A stretch of DNA of 64,000 nt from Janthinobacterium rivuli (GCF_009208735.1 NZ_WFLJ01000023.1:1-64000); one strand, 5' to 3'. Shown: positions 1-8,176, counted from the stretch's first letter. The notes: generated from the sequence alone by a model not told the origin. A program made the numbers and translations.

Positions 1-347
1 TGTAGCGCCGCCTTGCGCACGGAATCCGATGCAAGCAGGCAATCGGCGTAGTCGAGCCACAGCGATTTATGGCGCAGGCGGGCCAGCGGCGTCCCCGTCA
101 AGGCATTGAAGGTGCGCCCGCAAGGCATGCAGCGGTAGCGCTGCAAGCCGTGCGCATGGCCATGCCGATGCAGATGGGACGAGCGGCAGGCGGGACAGGC
201 CAAGCGCGGCTGCGCCACGCCCTCCAGCAGCGCGACGGTCGCGTCGTGTGGCGTGTTGCCACGCAGCAGGGCCATGCCTGCCTGCCGCTGGCGCCGGTTC
301 AGGCGAGCAAACTGGGCGATAAAACGAATCCATTCGGCTGGCTGCAT
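1..347 (-). CDS. IS1595-family transposase, N-terminal part (cut by window edge)
   Basis: The ATG at 347 opens a frame that runs off the left edge, so only about 115 residues are visible. It contains a zinc ribbon with two Cys-x2-Cys knuckles (CPAC and CMPC) separated by a His/Arg-rich stretch ending in HGLQRYRC, followed by RTFNALTGTPLARLRHK. This combination is typical of the N-terminus of IS1595/ISXO2-group transposases, which precedes a DDE catalytic domain that would lie outside the window. A purine-rich GGGAGCAGATC sits just before the ATG. I could not define terminal inverted repeats. Whether the element is intact cannot be judged. Confidence 0.75.
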   Translation of the reverse strand, partial: MQPAEWIRFIAQFARLNRRQRQAGMALLRGNTPHDATVALLEGVAQPRLACPACRSSHLHRHGHAHGLQRYRCMPCGRTFNALTGTPLARLRHKSLWLDYADCLLASDSVRKAAL

Positions 348-439
348 GATCTGCTCCCTGTGTGGTGGGTATGCAGAGTCAGACCGCACAGCCAACGGAA
401 GATTCCGGAATTTCCCCTATTTGCCGATGACAGAGCAAA

Positions 440-466
440 AAAAACGCCGTCAATGACGGCGTTTCT
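440..466 (-). terminator. Rho-independent terminator of the YqjD/YqjE-like operon
   Basis: A perfect stem AACGCCGTC / GACGGCGTT with a short loop is followed, read on the minus strand, by a run of T. It lies just downstream of the last gene of the minus-strand operon that starts at 1551. Confidence 0.85.
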
Positions 467-484
467 ATGCAACACGGCTGGCGT

Positions 485-823
485 TCAGCGTTTGCGGCGC
501 AGCCAGCTGGCGGCCACGGCGGCCACGGCCACGAGGACCAGGGCCGGCTTGACCAGCTTCTTGCGTCCGATAAACGATAGCGCCGTCAGCACGTAAGGCA
601 TGGCGCCTTGCAGGCGCATGCCACCCGGCGCCAGCAGCGATTCGACGCGGTGACCGGCAAAGCCGACCGCCGTTTCCACCACGCCCTGCAGCATCGACTC
701 GGGGCGCAACGCATAACCGACGTTGGCGCGCGCATGCACGATACCCACGCGGTACATTTCGCCCTGGGCGATCAGCAGGCGCTTGCGGGCGGCTTGCGCC
801 GCCAGTTTGTCGTTGTCCGACAT
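485..823 (-). CDS. YqjK-like small membrane-associated protein
   Basis: A 112-residue protein, last gene of a three-gene minus-strand operon behind DUF883 and YqjE-like genes (21 bp gap). The N-terminal half is soluble and Arg/Ala-rich. The C-terminus carries one hydrophobic segment (about residues 92-107, LVLVAVAAVAASWL) followed by a basic RRKR tail. Position and shape match the third gene of yqjD-yqjE-yqjK operons, whose products are inner-membrane stress proteins. I infer the function from synteny; no catalytic motif is visible. An AGGAG box precedes the ATG. Confidence 0.6.
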   Translation of the reverse strand: MSDNDKLAAQAARKRLLIAQGEMYRVGIVHARANVGYALRPESMLQGVVETAVGFAGHRVESLLAPGGMRLQGAMPYVLTALSFIGRKKLVKPALVLVAVAAVAASWLRRKR

Positions 824-844
824 GAATTCTCCTCGTAATGCCGC

Positions 845-1231
845 TTACATCAGCATGTCGCGGTCAGCCTTCAATTCCGCCATGGTGGCCGGCATGGACA
901 GCTTTCCTTGACGCAGCATGGCACGCGCATACATGACCAGGACGATGGCCAGCAGTACGAACACGACCGTCATGATCGCCAGGATCTTCCAGCCCAGGCT
1001 ATCCCAGGCCAGGAAGACGATCAGCACGCTGCCGTAAGCGATGGCGAACAAGCCCGCCACCGTCGCCAACGCGAAAATGACAATCAGCTGCAACATGTGA
1101 TTGCGCACTTCCGACAGTTCGATGGTGGCCAGTTCCAGCCGCGACAACATCAGTCCGACAGCGTTTTTGGCCAGGCCGGCGACCGAGCCGATCAATCCCG
1201 GCCCCTGGTGAGACGAAGCAGACTTGTCCAT
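845..1231 (-). CDS. YqjE-like phage-holin-family inner membrane protein (DUF1469)
   Basis: I place the start at 1231, where AGGAGCGAT precedes the ATG. The longer frame to 1315 overlaps the upstream gene and has no ribosome site. The 128-residue product has a soluble N-terminus, then two strong hydrophobic segments (roughly residues 50-72 and 78-100) and a charged tail ending ELKADRDMLM. This is the architecture of the YqjE/DUF1469 'putative holin' family, usually encoded next to DUF883 (YqjD) proteins. In E. coli the partner YqjD is a ribosome-associated stationary-phase membrane protein. The role of YqjE is unknown. Confidence 0.75.
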   Translation of the reverse strand: MDKSASSHQGPGLIGSVAGLAKNAVGLMLSRLELATIELSEVRNHMLQLIVIFALATVAGLFAIAYGSVLIVFLAWDSLGWKILAIMTVVFVLLAIVLVMYARAMLRQGKLSMPATMAELKADRDMLM

Positions 1232-1248
1232 ATCGCTCCTGAAGTGGA

Positions 1249-1551
1249 TTACTTGCGGCCCAGGATGAAGCCGACCAGCACGCCGACGCCAGCGGCGACA
1301 GCCACCGTGCGCCATGGGTTTTCCTTGACATAACCGTCAGCCTGGGCAGCCATCTGCTTGGTGGCGACGATGGCCGATGCTTGCGCTTCATGCGCCTTGG
1401 CCAGGGCGGCGTCCAGGGTTTTCATGCCCTTGACGCGCACTTCATCGGCTTTTTCGCCGGTCAGGGCGGCAGCGGCGCTGAACAGGGCTTGCGCATCCTT
1501 GACCAGGGTTTTGACATCGTTATTAACGGTGGTGATATTGTTTTCCAACAT
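1249..1551 (-). CDS. DUF883 (YqjD/ElaB) family protein
   Basis: A 100-residue protein with an amphipathic, probably coiled-coil N-terminal two-thirds, a VKENPWRTVAVAAG motif, and a glycine-rich C-terminal transmembrane helix ending in GRK. These are hallmarks of the YqjD/ElaB/YgaM family, which binds ribosomes through its N-terminus and anchors them to the inner membrane in stationary phase (known for E. coli). It heads the operon with the YqjE-like and YqjK-like genes (gap 17 bp) and lies 58 bp downstream of the ferritin-like gene, so partial cotranscription with it is possible. Confidence 0.85.
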   Translation of the reverse strand: MLENNITTVNNDVKTLVKDAQALFSAAAALTGEKADEVRVKGMKTLDAALAKAHEAQASAIVATKQMAAQADGYVKENPWRTVAVAAGVGVLVGFILGRK

Positions 1552-1609
1552 GGTTTAGCTCCTTAGCTGTGGATGAATGTAGTTACTATACCTACTTTAC
1601 TCAAAAACA

Positions 1610-2146
1610 CTATTCCATTAGATCGCGCATATCATCGGCGTGCTCTTCCTCGACAGCCATGATCTTGATCAACAAATGGCGTGTGGTAGGGTCTTTGTCG
1701 CCGATTTTCACGATCATCTGGCGATACGACTCGATCGCCACCCGTTCCGCGATCAAATTGGCACGCACCATGCTTTGCACGTCTTCGGAGTCATCATACT
1801 CGGCATGGCTGCGTGCAAGCAATGTTGCAGGATTAAAATCTGGCTTGCCATTCAATTGCACGATGCGCTCGGCCAGCCAGTCCGCGTGTTCCTGCTCCTG
1901 CTGCGCATGCTCGAGGAACTCGGCCTTGATGGTGCCATTGTCGCGGCCGCTAACGGTGTAGTAATGGCGTTTATAGCGCGCAATACACACCAGTTCGGTG
2001 GCCAGCGCCCCATTCAACAGGGTGATCAGCTCCTGGCGGTCGCCCTGATAGCCGGCCGTCACGGCGCCGTCGTCCAGGTTGCGGGCGGCAGCGCGGATGG
2101 CGGCCGTGTCGATGCCAACTGGAATCTCAACAGATGTTTGGGTCAT
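1610..2146 (-). CDS. Ferritin-like (bacterioferritin-type) diiron protein
   Basis: The start at 2146 is preceded by AAGGAAACATC; the longer frame to 2212 has no ribosome site. The 178-residue protein has the four-helix ferritin pattern of carboxylate motifs: an ATELVCIARYKRHYY helix, EHAQQEQEHADW, an isolated Glu in IAERVAIESY, and AVEEEHADD. These supply the expected diiron ligands. Family members store iron or protect DNA against peroxide. It resembles the ferritin-like proteins often annotated as bacterioferritin in Burkholderiales, but no haem-ligand Met is obvious. Neighbouring stress genes fit an oxidative or stationary-phase role. Confidence 0.8.
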   Translation of the reverse strand: MTQTSVEIPVGIDTAAIRAAARNLDDGAVTAGYQGDRQELITLLNGALATELVCIARYKRHYYTVSGRDNGTIKAEFLEHAQQEQEHADWLAERIVQLNGKPDFNPATLLARSHAEYDDSEDVQSMVRANLIAERVAIESYRQMIVKIGDKDPTTRHLLIKIMAVEEEHADDMRDLME

Positions 2147-2177
2147 GATGTTTCCTTTCAAGTCTTGCATGGGTATC

Positions 2178-2200
2178 CACCGGCCAACCTTCGGCCGGTG
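2178..2200. other. Stem-loop in the OmpA / ferritin-like intergenic region
   Basis: CACCGGCC and GGCCGGTG pair around a 7-nt loop. On the minus strand it lies downstream of the OmpA lipoprotein gene and about 30 bp upstream of the ferritin-like start. No T-run follows, so it is a weak terminator at best. It could also be a structured 5' leader. Confidence 0.45.
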
Positions 2201-2280
2201 CTGCCTACTCACAAATCAAACACTAGACAAAACCATAGCGAGCCGCAAGTCGCGACGCGCAGCAGGTTTGGCCTGGTGTT

Positions 2281-3180
2281 TTAGCGGCGGGCGGGAATGG
2301 CCGTGTTATCTTCGGACAAGACAATTTCCACACGACGATTCAGCTGGCGATTCGCCGCCGTATCGTTGCCGGCGGCCGGATAGGCGGCGCCATAACCTTT
2401 CGTGGCGATACGGTCACGGTTGATGCCTTGTTCCAGCAGCGCATTGCGCACGGACTCGGCGCGGCGTTGCGACAGTTCCAGGTTATGCGCGGAACCGCCC
2501 GTGCTATCCGTAAAGCCTTCGATCAGCACGGTGCGCTGCGGATTGTTCTTCAGCACTTCGGCCAGCTTGCGCGCCGTATTCGCGCCATCGGCCGTCAGGT
2601 TCGCCTTGTCCGTGCCAAACAGCACGTCACCCAGGGTGATCACCATGCCGCGCTCGGTTTTCTTGGCGGCCAGGTCGGCCAGCTGCGCTTCCAGGCCGGC
2701 GGCGCGGGCAGAAGCATCGCGTGCCGATGCTTCTGCCGCTTGCGCCTGGGCCTTGGCCGCTTCCGCATCGGCCTGCGCCGACTGGGCACGGGCCGTGGCC
2801 TGGTCAGCCTGCTGCGTACGCGCATCGAGGCGCAACTGGTCGCGCTGCTTGCCAGCGTTGGCGATCTCGGCCTCAGCTGCCTTCTGCTTGGCGACTTCTT
2901 GCGCCGTGGCTATCTTTTGCTTGGCCAGGTAGGCCAGCTTGTCGACTTTTTCGCTATCTTCCTGGCGCGTGGCGGCCGCGTTCGCCGCTTCCAGCGCAGC
3001 GCTCGCTTCGCGGAATTCGCGTGGCGCATAGGTCGACACGATCGGGTTCGATTGCGCCGCCATGTAATCGCCACGCGTCTGGTCGAGCAGGCTGGTGGTG
3101 GTCGGCGCGGAGCTGCAGGCGGCAACAAGAGCGGCCATGGCCAGCAGGCCGGGAATCGTGGTGTAAGTAGCTTTTTTCAT
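2281..3180 (-). CDS. OmpA-family lipoprotein with DUF4398 and coiled coil
   Basis: A 299-residue lipoprotein: the signal peptide ends in an AACSS lipobox (Cys about residue 22). Next comes a DUF4398-like helical segment, a long Ala/Gln/Lys-rich coiled coil (about residues 80-170), and a C-terminal OmpA peptidoglycan-binding domain (about 175-290) with VLFGTDKANL, GFTDSTG and NRRVEIVL. It should tether the outer membrane to murein. It is cotranscribed with the DUF4398 gene upstream (32 bp gap) and therefore falls under the Crp-type dyad at 3725-3740. Confidence 0.85.
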   Translation of the reverse strand: MKKATYTTIPGLLAMAALVAACSSAPTTTSLLDQTRGDYMAAQSNPIVSTYAPREFREASAALEAANAAATRQEDSEKVDKLAYLAKQKIATAQEVAKQKAAEAEIANAGKQRDQLRLDARTQQADQATARAQSAQADAEAAKAQAQAAEASARDASARAAGLEAQLADLAAKKTERGMVITLGDVLFGTDKANLTADGANTARKLAEVLKNNPQRTVLIEGFTDSTGGSAHNLELSQRRAESVRNALLEQGINRDRIATKGYGAAYPAAGNDTAANRQLNRRVEIVLSEDNTAIPARR

Positions 3181-3212
3181 GATGGGGTCCTGTTATTGGT
3201 TATTGTTGTTGC

Positions 3213-3617
3213 TTATTGTTTTGGGGCTTGCTGATTGGCGCGGTCGAGCTCTTCGCGCATGACGCGGATGTTCTCGTTGATTTCATCGGCGGCGCTGGTG
3301 GCCTTGGCCGAGTTGGCCTTGCTTTGCGCCAGCTTGGCATCGGCTTGCGCCTGGTCGGCCAGGTCGCGTGCCAGCTTGTAATCGCGGTCTTTCAAGGCTT
3401 GGTTGGCCATGCGCATTTTTTCGCGGGCCGAACGCATCTCATCGGGAGCCAGGTCGGCGGCGCCGGCGCTGGCGGCGTTATCGACGGCGGCGCGCGACAC
3501 GGCGACGTCGGCCGTGGCAGGCGTTTTCAGGCTGGAGCAACCCGTCATCAGCACGACGGCGGTGGCACATGCGGCGAAAGCGGCCAGCGGGGAAATCTTG
3601 AAATCTCGGTTTGTCAT
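3213..3617 (-). CDS. DUF4398 lipoprotein
   Basis: 134 residues with a signal peptide and LMTGCSS lipobox. A DUF4398 helical hairpin rich in Ala, Asp, Lys and Gln follows, with segments such as DEMRSAREKMRMANQAL and DLADQAQADAKLAQ. It is the first gene of a two-gene minus-strand operon with the OmpA lipoprotein, which itself carries a DUF4398-like region, so the two may interact in the periplasm. A dyad and a TATAAC -10 box lie upstream (3698-3740). Function beyond the envelope location is unknown. Confidence 0.8.
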   Translation of the reverse strand: MTNRDFKISPLAAFAACATAVVLMTGCSSLKTPATADVAVSRAAVDNAASAGAADLAPDEMRSAREKMRMANQALKDRDYKLARDLADQAQADAKLAQSKANSAKATSAADEINENIRVMREELDRANQQAPKQ

Positions 3618-3697
3618 TTTTCTTCTCCTGGAGAATGTTAAGCGTGAAGGGTAGATGTCGATGCATCTGGAATCAGGAACTGCGTTTGATGTATGAC

Positions 3698-3740
3698 GTT
3701 ATAGGCTCCGGCTCGCCGCATATCCGTTCGGTGCCGCACA
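3698..3740 (-). promoter_or_regulatory. Crp-type dyad and -10 box for the DUF4398-OmpA operon
   Basis: Read on the minus strand, TGTGCG-GCAC-CGAACG (3740-3725) is followed by TATAAC (3703-3698). The -10 centre lies 32 bp from the dyad centre. This is the spacing of a class II activator site at about -41.5. It belongs to the dyad family described in the findings. Confidence 0.65.
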
Positions 3741-3774
3741 TAGAGTAAGAAATCGACAATACTTGCAGGGGCAA

Positions 3775-3790
3775 CGTGCGCCAGCGCACG
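3775..3790. promoter_or_regulatory. Second, degenerate dyad between the divergent DUF4398 and AsmA genes
   Basis: CGTGCG-CCAG-CGCACG has perfect symmetry of its arms and the same 6-4-6 geometry as the other sites, but C and G replace the outer T and A. No good -10 box lies at the usual 32-bp distance on either strand. It may be an auxiliary site or chance. Confidence 0.3.
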
Positions 3791-3874
3791 TGCATGCCAG
3801 CAAAACCTGAAACGACCCCGGCTTTGGCACGATTCCTGTAGCATCGTGCCTACTTGTCCAGAAAGAATCAGCTT

Positions 3875-5914
3875 ATGCCGCTCTCCCGCCGTCAGAAAAT
3901 CACCCTCGCCAGTGCCGCCGCACTCATCGCCCTGCCCGTCGCGGCCACCGTCGTCCTGCTGAGCATGGACTGGAACCGCGCCAAGCCCTGGCTCAATGGG
4001 CGCGCCAGCGAAGCGCTGGGACGGCCGTTCGCCATCGAGGGCGACCTGGCGCTGACGTGGCAACAACCAGCCACGAGCGCGGGGCAACAAACCTGGCGCG
4101 ACTATTTGCCGTGGCCGCACCTGCAGGCGAAGGACGTGCGCCTGGGCAACCCGAGCACCATGGCAACGGCGGATGGCCAGGCGCAGCTGGCCAGCGTGAG
4201 CCAGCTGGCGTTCTCGCTCAACCCGCTGGCCCTGCTGGACAAGAAAATCATCATTCCGCAATTGCGCTTCGACACGCCGCAAGTCCATTTGCTGCGCAGC
4301 AAGGATGGCAAGAACAACTGGACCTTCGACAAGCAGGACCAGCCATCGCCGTGGCAACTGGAATTGCAAAGCGTGGTCTTCAGCAAGGGCACGGTACATC
4401 TGGACGATGGCGTCACCAAGACGGCGATGCGCGCCGATGTCGACACCATCGCGGACGATGCGCGCTACGGCATCGCGTGGAAGCTGTCGGGCACCTACCG
4501 CGGCGAAACCGTCACCGGTGGCGGCAAGGCGGGCGGCGTGCTGTCACTGCAGCGGCAAGGCACGCCCTTCCCCATCCAGGCCGACATGCGCGCAAGCGGC
4601 AGCAGCGTGGCCATCGAAGGCACGCTGACGCGCCCGGCAAACCTGGCCGCGCTCGACGTGCGCCTGAAGCTATCCGGGCCCAGCATGGCGCGCCTGTATC
4701 CCTTGACGGGCGTGCTACTGCCGGAAACGCCGCACTTCAGCACGGAAGGCCATCTGACGGGCACCCTGGCGCCGCGCGGCGGCGAATGGGTGTACGACCA
4801 ATTCAGCGGCAAGGTGGGCTCCAGCGACATCAGTGGCAAGCTGGCCTTTTCCGCCAGCACGCCACGCAAGCGCCTGACGGGTGAAGTCCACTCGCGCCTG
4901 CTGCAATTTTCCGACCTCGGTCCGCTGGTGGGCGCCGATTCCAGCGCCAGCAAGAAGGAACGGGGCGTGCCGTCGACGCAGCCGGCCGGCCGCGTGCTGC
5001 CGGTGGAAACCTTCAAGACGGAGCGCTGGACCAGCCTGGACGCCGATGTGCGCTACACGGCCGACAAGATCACGCGCGATGCCGAGCTGCCGATCAGCAA
5101 ACTCGACACGCATGTGGTGCTGACGAACGGCGTGCTGTCCCTGGCGCCGCTCAACTTCAACGTGGCGGGCGGCACACTGTCGTCGCAGATCAAGCTCGAC
5201 GGCAGCGGCAAGGTCATCGCCAACGGCATCGCGGCAGAACTCAAGGCCAGCGCCCGCCATCTGCACATCCAGCAACTGTTCCCCCGACTGCCTGCCTTGC
5301 AAGCGAGCGTGGGCGAAATCAATGGCGACGCGTCGCTGTCGGCCACGGGCAATTCCGTCGCCACCCTGCTGGGCAGCTCGAACGGCGAAGTGCGCGCGCT
5401 GATCGACCGGGGCAGCATCAGCAAGCTGTTACTGGAAGAAATGGGCTTGAATATCGGCAGTGTCGTGCTGGCCAAACTGGCGGGCGACAAGCAGGTCAAG
5501 CTGAACTGCATGGCCGCCGACTTCGCCGTCACCAAGGGCTTGATGCGCACGCGCCAGTTCATCGTCGATACGGATGACGCCATCCTGCATATCGATGGCA
5601 CGGTGAACCTGGCCGATGAACGGCTGGACCTGACCCTGCGGCCGGACAGCAAGGGCTTGCGCATCTTTTCGCTGCGCTCGCCGCTGTATGTGCATGGCAC
5701 TTTCAGCAAGCCCGACGTGAGCGTGGACAAGGGTGTGCTGGCCCTGCGCGCCGGTGGCGCGCTGGCCCTGGCCGTGGTGGCGCCCGTGGCGGCGCTGCTG
5801 CCGCTGGTCAATAGCGGCCCCGTCGAGGACAGCGCCTGCGCGGCGCTGCTGACCCAGGCGAGAGTCAAGCCGGTGGCGCCCAAGCCAGGCAAACCCGTGC
5901 GCAAGGCACGCTAA
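3875..5914 (+). CDS. AsmA-family inner-membrane protein
   Basis: I choose the ATG at 3875 (AGAAAG upstream) over an in-frame TTG at 3854. The 679-residue protein has an N-terminal signal anchor (about residues 9-31) and a long periplasmic region of repeated beta strands. AsmA features include WLNGRASEALGRPFAIEGDL near the start, and the C-terminal ADFAVTKGLM / LRPDSKGL block, with a second hydrophobic segment near the end. AsmA-like proteins form bridge-like lipid conduits between the inner and outer membranes (known for TamB/YhdP-type relatives). The gene is monocistronic and diverges from the DUF4398 operon. Confidence 0.85.
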   Translation: MPLSRRQKITLASAAALIALPVAATVVLLSMDWNRAKPWLNGRASEALGRPFAIEGDLALTWQQPATSAGQQTWRDYLPWPHLQAKDVRLGNPSTMATADGQAQLASVSQLAFSLNPLALLDKKIIIPQLRFDTPQVHLLRSKDGKNNWTFDKQDQPSPWQLELQSVVFSKGTVHLDDGVTKTAMRADVDTIADDARYGIAWKLSGTYRGETVTGGGKAGGVLSLQRQGTPFPIQADMRASGSSVAIEGTLTRPANLAALDVRLKLSGPSMARLYPLTGVLLPETPHFSTEGHLTGTLAPRGGEWVYDQFSGKVGSSDISGKLAFSASTPRKRLTGEVHSRLLQFSDLGPLVGADSSASKKERGVPSTQPAGRVLPVETFKTERWTSLDADVRYTADKITRDAELPISKLDTHVVLTNGVLSLAPLNFNVAGGTLSSQIKLDGSGKVIANGIAAELKASARHLHIQQLFPRLPALQASVGEINGDASLSATGNSVATLLGSSNGEVRALIDRGSISKLLLEEMGLNIGSVVLAKLAGDKQVKLNCMAADFAVTKGLMRTRQFIVDTDDAILHIDGTVNLADERLDLTLRPDSKGLRIFSLRSPLYVHGTFSKPDVSVDKGVLALRAGGALALAVVAPVAALLPLVNSGPVEDSACAALLTQARVKPVAPKPGKPVRKAR

Positions 5915-5951
5915 GCGTGGCGTGTGTGCTTTTACAATTGTTACACCCCTA

Positions 5952-5994
5952 TGTGCGTTGGCGAACAGACCCTGCCTTGCCACAAATCTATTCT
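5952..5994 (+). promoter_or_regulatory. Crp-type dyad and -10 box upstream of a glycine-zipper lipoprotein
   Basis: TGTGCG-TTGG-CGAACA (5952-5967) is followed by TATTCT (5989-5994), with 32 bp between centres. No -35 box is needed in this arrangement. The start codon is at 6092, giving a predicted leader of about 90 nt. Confidence 0.7.
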
Positions 5995-6091
5995 GTGATC
6001 GTGCCTGAAACACCCAAGACGTGGCGATACGAAGTCCCACCGGCCCATACCATGCCGGCGCCACGAGGTCCGAATTCATAGGAGAACTATC

Positions 6092-6310
6092 ATGCAAATC
6101 ATTAAAAAAATCGCCGCCACCACTTCCGTTGCCGCCCTGCTGCTGAGCCTGACGGCTTGCGCCAACATGTCCGGCCAGGATAAAAACACGGCCATCGGCG
6201 CTGGTATCGGCGCCGTTGCCGGTTCCGTGCTGACGGGTGGCAGCGCAGTCGGCGCGGTCGGCGGCGCCGCCGTCGGCGGCGTGATCGGCAATCAGGTCAA
6301 GCCGAAGTAA
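6092..6310 (+). CDS. Small glycine-zipper lipoprotein (OsmB-like)
   Basis: 72 residues. The signal peptide ends in LTACANM (lipobox Cys about 23). It is followed by a glycine-zipper membrane hairpin, AIGAGIGAVAG and VGAVGGAAVGGVIG, and a short basic tail. Related small lipoproteins (OsmB type) are induced by osmotic and envelope stress. AGGAGAACTATC precedes the ATG. The gene stands alone between a Crp-type dyad and a strong terminator. Confidence 0.8.
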   Translation: MQIIKKIAATTSVAALLLSLTACANMSGQDKNTAIGAGIGAVAGSVLTGGSAVGAVGGAAVGGVIGNQVKPK

Positions 6311-6323
6311 GCGTTGAACGAAA

Positions 6324-6362
6324 AGAGCGGGTTGGGTGCCCAGGCGCCCAACCCGCTTTTTT
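6324..6362 (+). terminator. Rho-independent terminator after the OsmB-like gene
   Basis: A 15-bp stem AGCGGGTTGGGTGCC / GGCGCCCAACCCGCT with a two-base loop is followed by a run of six T. Confidence 0.9.
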
Positions 6363-6410
6363 GCGTCTGCAGCATACGGAGAAAAGCAGGAGGGACGAAG
6401 ACCGGCCCGG

Positions 6411-7187
6411 TCAGACGAAGACGTTGGCCATGCCGATCGCGCCGCTATCCTTGACCAGCTCGTAGCAGCGGCAGGAAACGGCTTCCAGCCCCGCCGAATC
6501 GAGGATCTCGATATTGCCGCGGCTGTAGGTGATGAGTTTTTGCTGTTGCAGCGCGCTGGCCGCCTTGGTCACGCCGACCCGCCGCACGCCCAGGGTGTGC
6601 GCGAGGAATTCATGTGTCAGGTGAAATTTTTCCGATTGCAGGCGGTCGCGCGTGATCAGCAGCGAACGGGCCAGGCGCGCCTCGAGCACGTGGAAGCGGC
6701 TGCACACGGCAATCTGGATGGCTTGCGCCAGCAAGGTGTCCGTGTAGCGGTACAGCAAGCGCTGCAGGGACTCGAGCTGGGCGAACTCGGCGCAGAACTC
6801 GGCCCGCGCGATGCGGCTGGCCGTGCCGGAACGTTGCACCACGGCACGCACTTGCGCCAGGTCGTGGCCCAGCGCGACGGAAGCGCCCAGCACGCCTTCG
6901 CGGCCGACGGACCCCACTTCCAGGGTCATCCGGCCTTCCGCCACGGCCAGCAGCGAAATCAGGCAGTCGCGGGGAAAGTAGATGTAGCCGATAGGCTGGC
7001 CCGGTTCGTACAGCACTTCGCCCACCTCGACCTTCACGGTATCGAACAGGGCAGTCAGGTGCCGCAGATCGTGTTCGGGCAGGCTGGCCAGCAAGCGGTT
7101 GCCGGCGTCAGGCGCGCCCACGGGCGTGCCCAGGCCGGATCGGCCTGCGTCGCGGGACAGGGTCATGCTGGCAGTCGTTGGTGGCAT
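6411..7187 (-). CDS. Crp/Fnr-family transcriptional regulator
   Basis: 258 residues: a cNMP-binding-like beta roll (about 30-150, with YEPGQPIGYIYFPRDCLISL), a dimer helix, and a C-terminal winged helix (about 170-235). The N-terminal Cys cluster of Fnr is absent, so a 4Fe-4S sensor is unlikely. The recognition region reads HEFLAHTLGVRRVGVTKAA. By my alignment the Glu of the Crp recognition helix (which reads the G of TGTGA) is replaced by Val, compatible with a different half-site. It diverges from the glycine-zipper gene at 7364, and a dyad at 7258-7273 lies between them. It is the best candidate to bind the dyad family found around it. Confidence 0.85.
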   Translation of the reverse strand: MPPTTASMTLSRDAGRSGLGTPVGAPDAGNRLLASLPEHDLRHLTALFDTVKVEVGEVLYEPGQPIGYIYFPRDCLISLLAVAEGRMTLEVGSVGREGVLGASVALGHDLAQVRAVVQRSGTASRIARAEFCAEFAQLESLQRLLYRYTDTLLAQAIQIAVCSRFHVLEARLARSLLITRDRLQSEKFHLTHEFLAHTLGVRRVGVTKAASALQQQKLITYSRGNIEILDSAGLEAVSCRCYELVKDSGAIGMANVFV

Positions 7188-7257
7188 TGCTTTTCCTTGG
7201 TGTCGTTACAACTCGACATAATTTTTACTTAGCCTACGGTGCGCTACCGCCCCTGTA

Positions 7258-7300
7258 TGTACGGTGACGCACGGAAGCGAAGCAAGCGGCGCAGCACACT
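7258..7300. promoter_or_regulatory. Crp-type dyad between the regulator and the glycine-zipper gene
   Basis: TGTACG-GTGA-CGCACG (7258-7273). On the plus strand CACACT (7295-7300) lies 32 bp from the dyad centre. On the minus strand TAGGCT (7236-7231) lies at the mirror-image distance, upstream of the regulator start at 7187. The site could therefore serve both directions, including autoregulation. Confidence 0.55.
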
Positions 7301-7363
7301 GGCTGCATGCACGGATAACACGCACTACCCATTTCATTATTTATAAAAACCAAGGAGCTTTCC

Positions 7364-8008
7364 ATGACTACCACCACCAAATCCCTCCACCCGCTGGTGC
7401 TTGCCGCCGCCGTCGCCGTCCTGCTGTTTTGCGGCGTGGGCACGGCAGCCCTGATGGGCTGGCTGCCTTCCTCCCAGAGCGACAGCCAGCCACTGGCGAC
7501 CAGCACCTCGGCCGAGCAAATGGCCAACCTGCAGGCGAACCAGCCGCCGGCCGGCGCGCAGCCGCTGGCCGCCCTGCCGCCACAGCAGCAACAGCCCGTG
7601 CGCCAGCCGCAGCCACAACAGCCACAGCAGCAGCCACAGCAACAATACGCGGCAGCCCCTGCGCCACAGGTGTGCGGCAATTGCGGCGTGATCGAAGCCA
7701 TCCATGAAGTCAATACGCGCGCCGAAGGCAGCGGCGTGGGCGCGGCTGGCGGCGCCGTCGTCGGCGGCTTGCTGGGCAACCAGGTTGGCGGCGGCCACGG
7801 CAAGCAGCTGGCCACCGTGCTGGGCGCCGTTGGCGGCGCCGTGGCCGGCAACCAGATCGAAGGCAGCGTGCGCGCCACGCGTAGCTACAACATCGTCGTG
7901 CGCCTCGACAACGGCAAGACGCGCACCGTGCACCAGAGCGCCGCGCCGAACTGGCGCCAGGGCGACCGCGTACGCATCGTCAACGGCGCCTTGCGCGCCA
8001 TGGGCTAA
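7364..8008 (+). CDS. Glycine-zipper 2TM-domain (17-kDa surface antigen-like) protein
   Basis: 214 residues: an N-terminal signal anchor (about 11-31), a Gln/Pro-rich low-complexity linker (about 60-100), and a short CGNCGVIEAIHEV motif. A glycine zipper (about 120-165, VGAAGGAAV-like repeats) comes next, and a C-terminal beta domain ending in GDRVRIVNGAL. The CGNC-VI motif followed by a 2TM zipper is common in Burkholderiales SlyB-like envelope proteins. CAAGGAGCTTTCC precedes the ATG. It is preceded by a dyad and followed by a terminator, so it is a single-gene unit. Confidence 0.8.
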   Translation: MTTTTKSLHPLVLAAAVAVLLFCGVGTAALMGWLPSSQSDSQPLATSTSAEQMANLQANQPPAGAQPLAALPPQQQQPVRQPQPQQPQQQPQQQYAAAPAPQVCGNCGVIEAIHEVNTRAEGSGVGAAGGAVVGGLLGNQVGGGHGKQLATVLGAVGGAVAGNQIEGSVRATRSYNIVVRLDNGKTRTVHQSAAPNWRQGDRVRIVNGALRAMG

Positions 8009-8055
8009 GCGGCCGGCGGCAAGCAGGCCGCCCGCCAGCGTTGCCAATTCAACAC

Positions 8056-8085
8056 ACGCCCGGCCTGTCCGGGCGTTTTCTTTTT
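8056..8085 (+). terminator. Rho-independent terminator after the 2TM-domain gene
   Basis: ACGCCCGG / CCGGGCGT stem with a 5-nt loop followed by TTTCTTTTT. Confidence 0.85.
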
Positions 8086-8090
8086 GATCA

Positions 8091-8133
8091 TGTTCGTTGG
8101 CGTACAGATGAGCTTGCCGGGGCGCGAGATGAT
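8091..8133 (+). promoter_or_regulatory. Crp-type dyad and -10 box upstream of a small membrane protein
   Basis: TGTTCG-TTGG-CGTACA (8091-8106) is followed by GATGAT (8128-8133), 32 bp between centres. The predicted start of transcription, near 8140, falls after the upstream in-frame ATGs and supports the start at 8177. Confidence 0.7.
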
Positions 8134-8176
8134 GCATTCAGGAAAGTTCAACGGATATTCCCCTCAAGGAGCGGCG

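Noticed and set aside
3825-3842. Possible sigma-54 promoter before the AsmA gene
   Set aside because: TGGCAC is present but the -12 element reads CTGT instead of TTGC.
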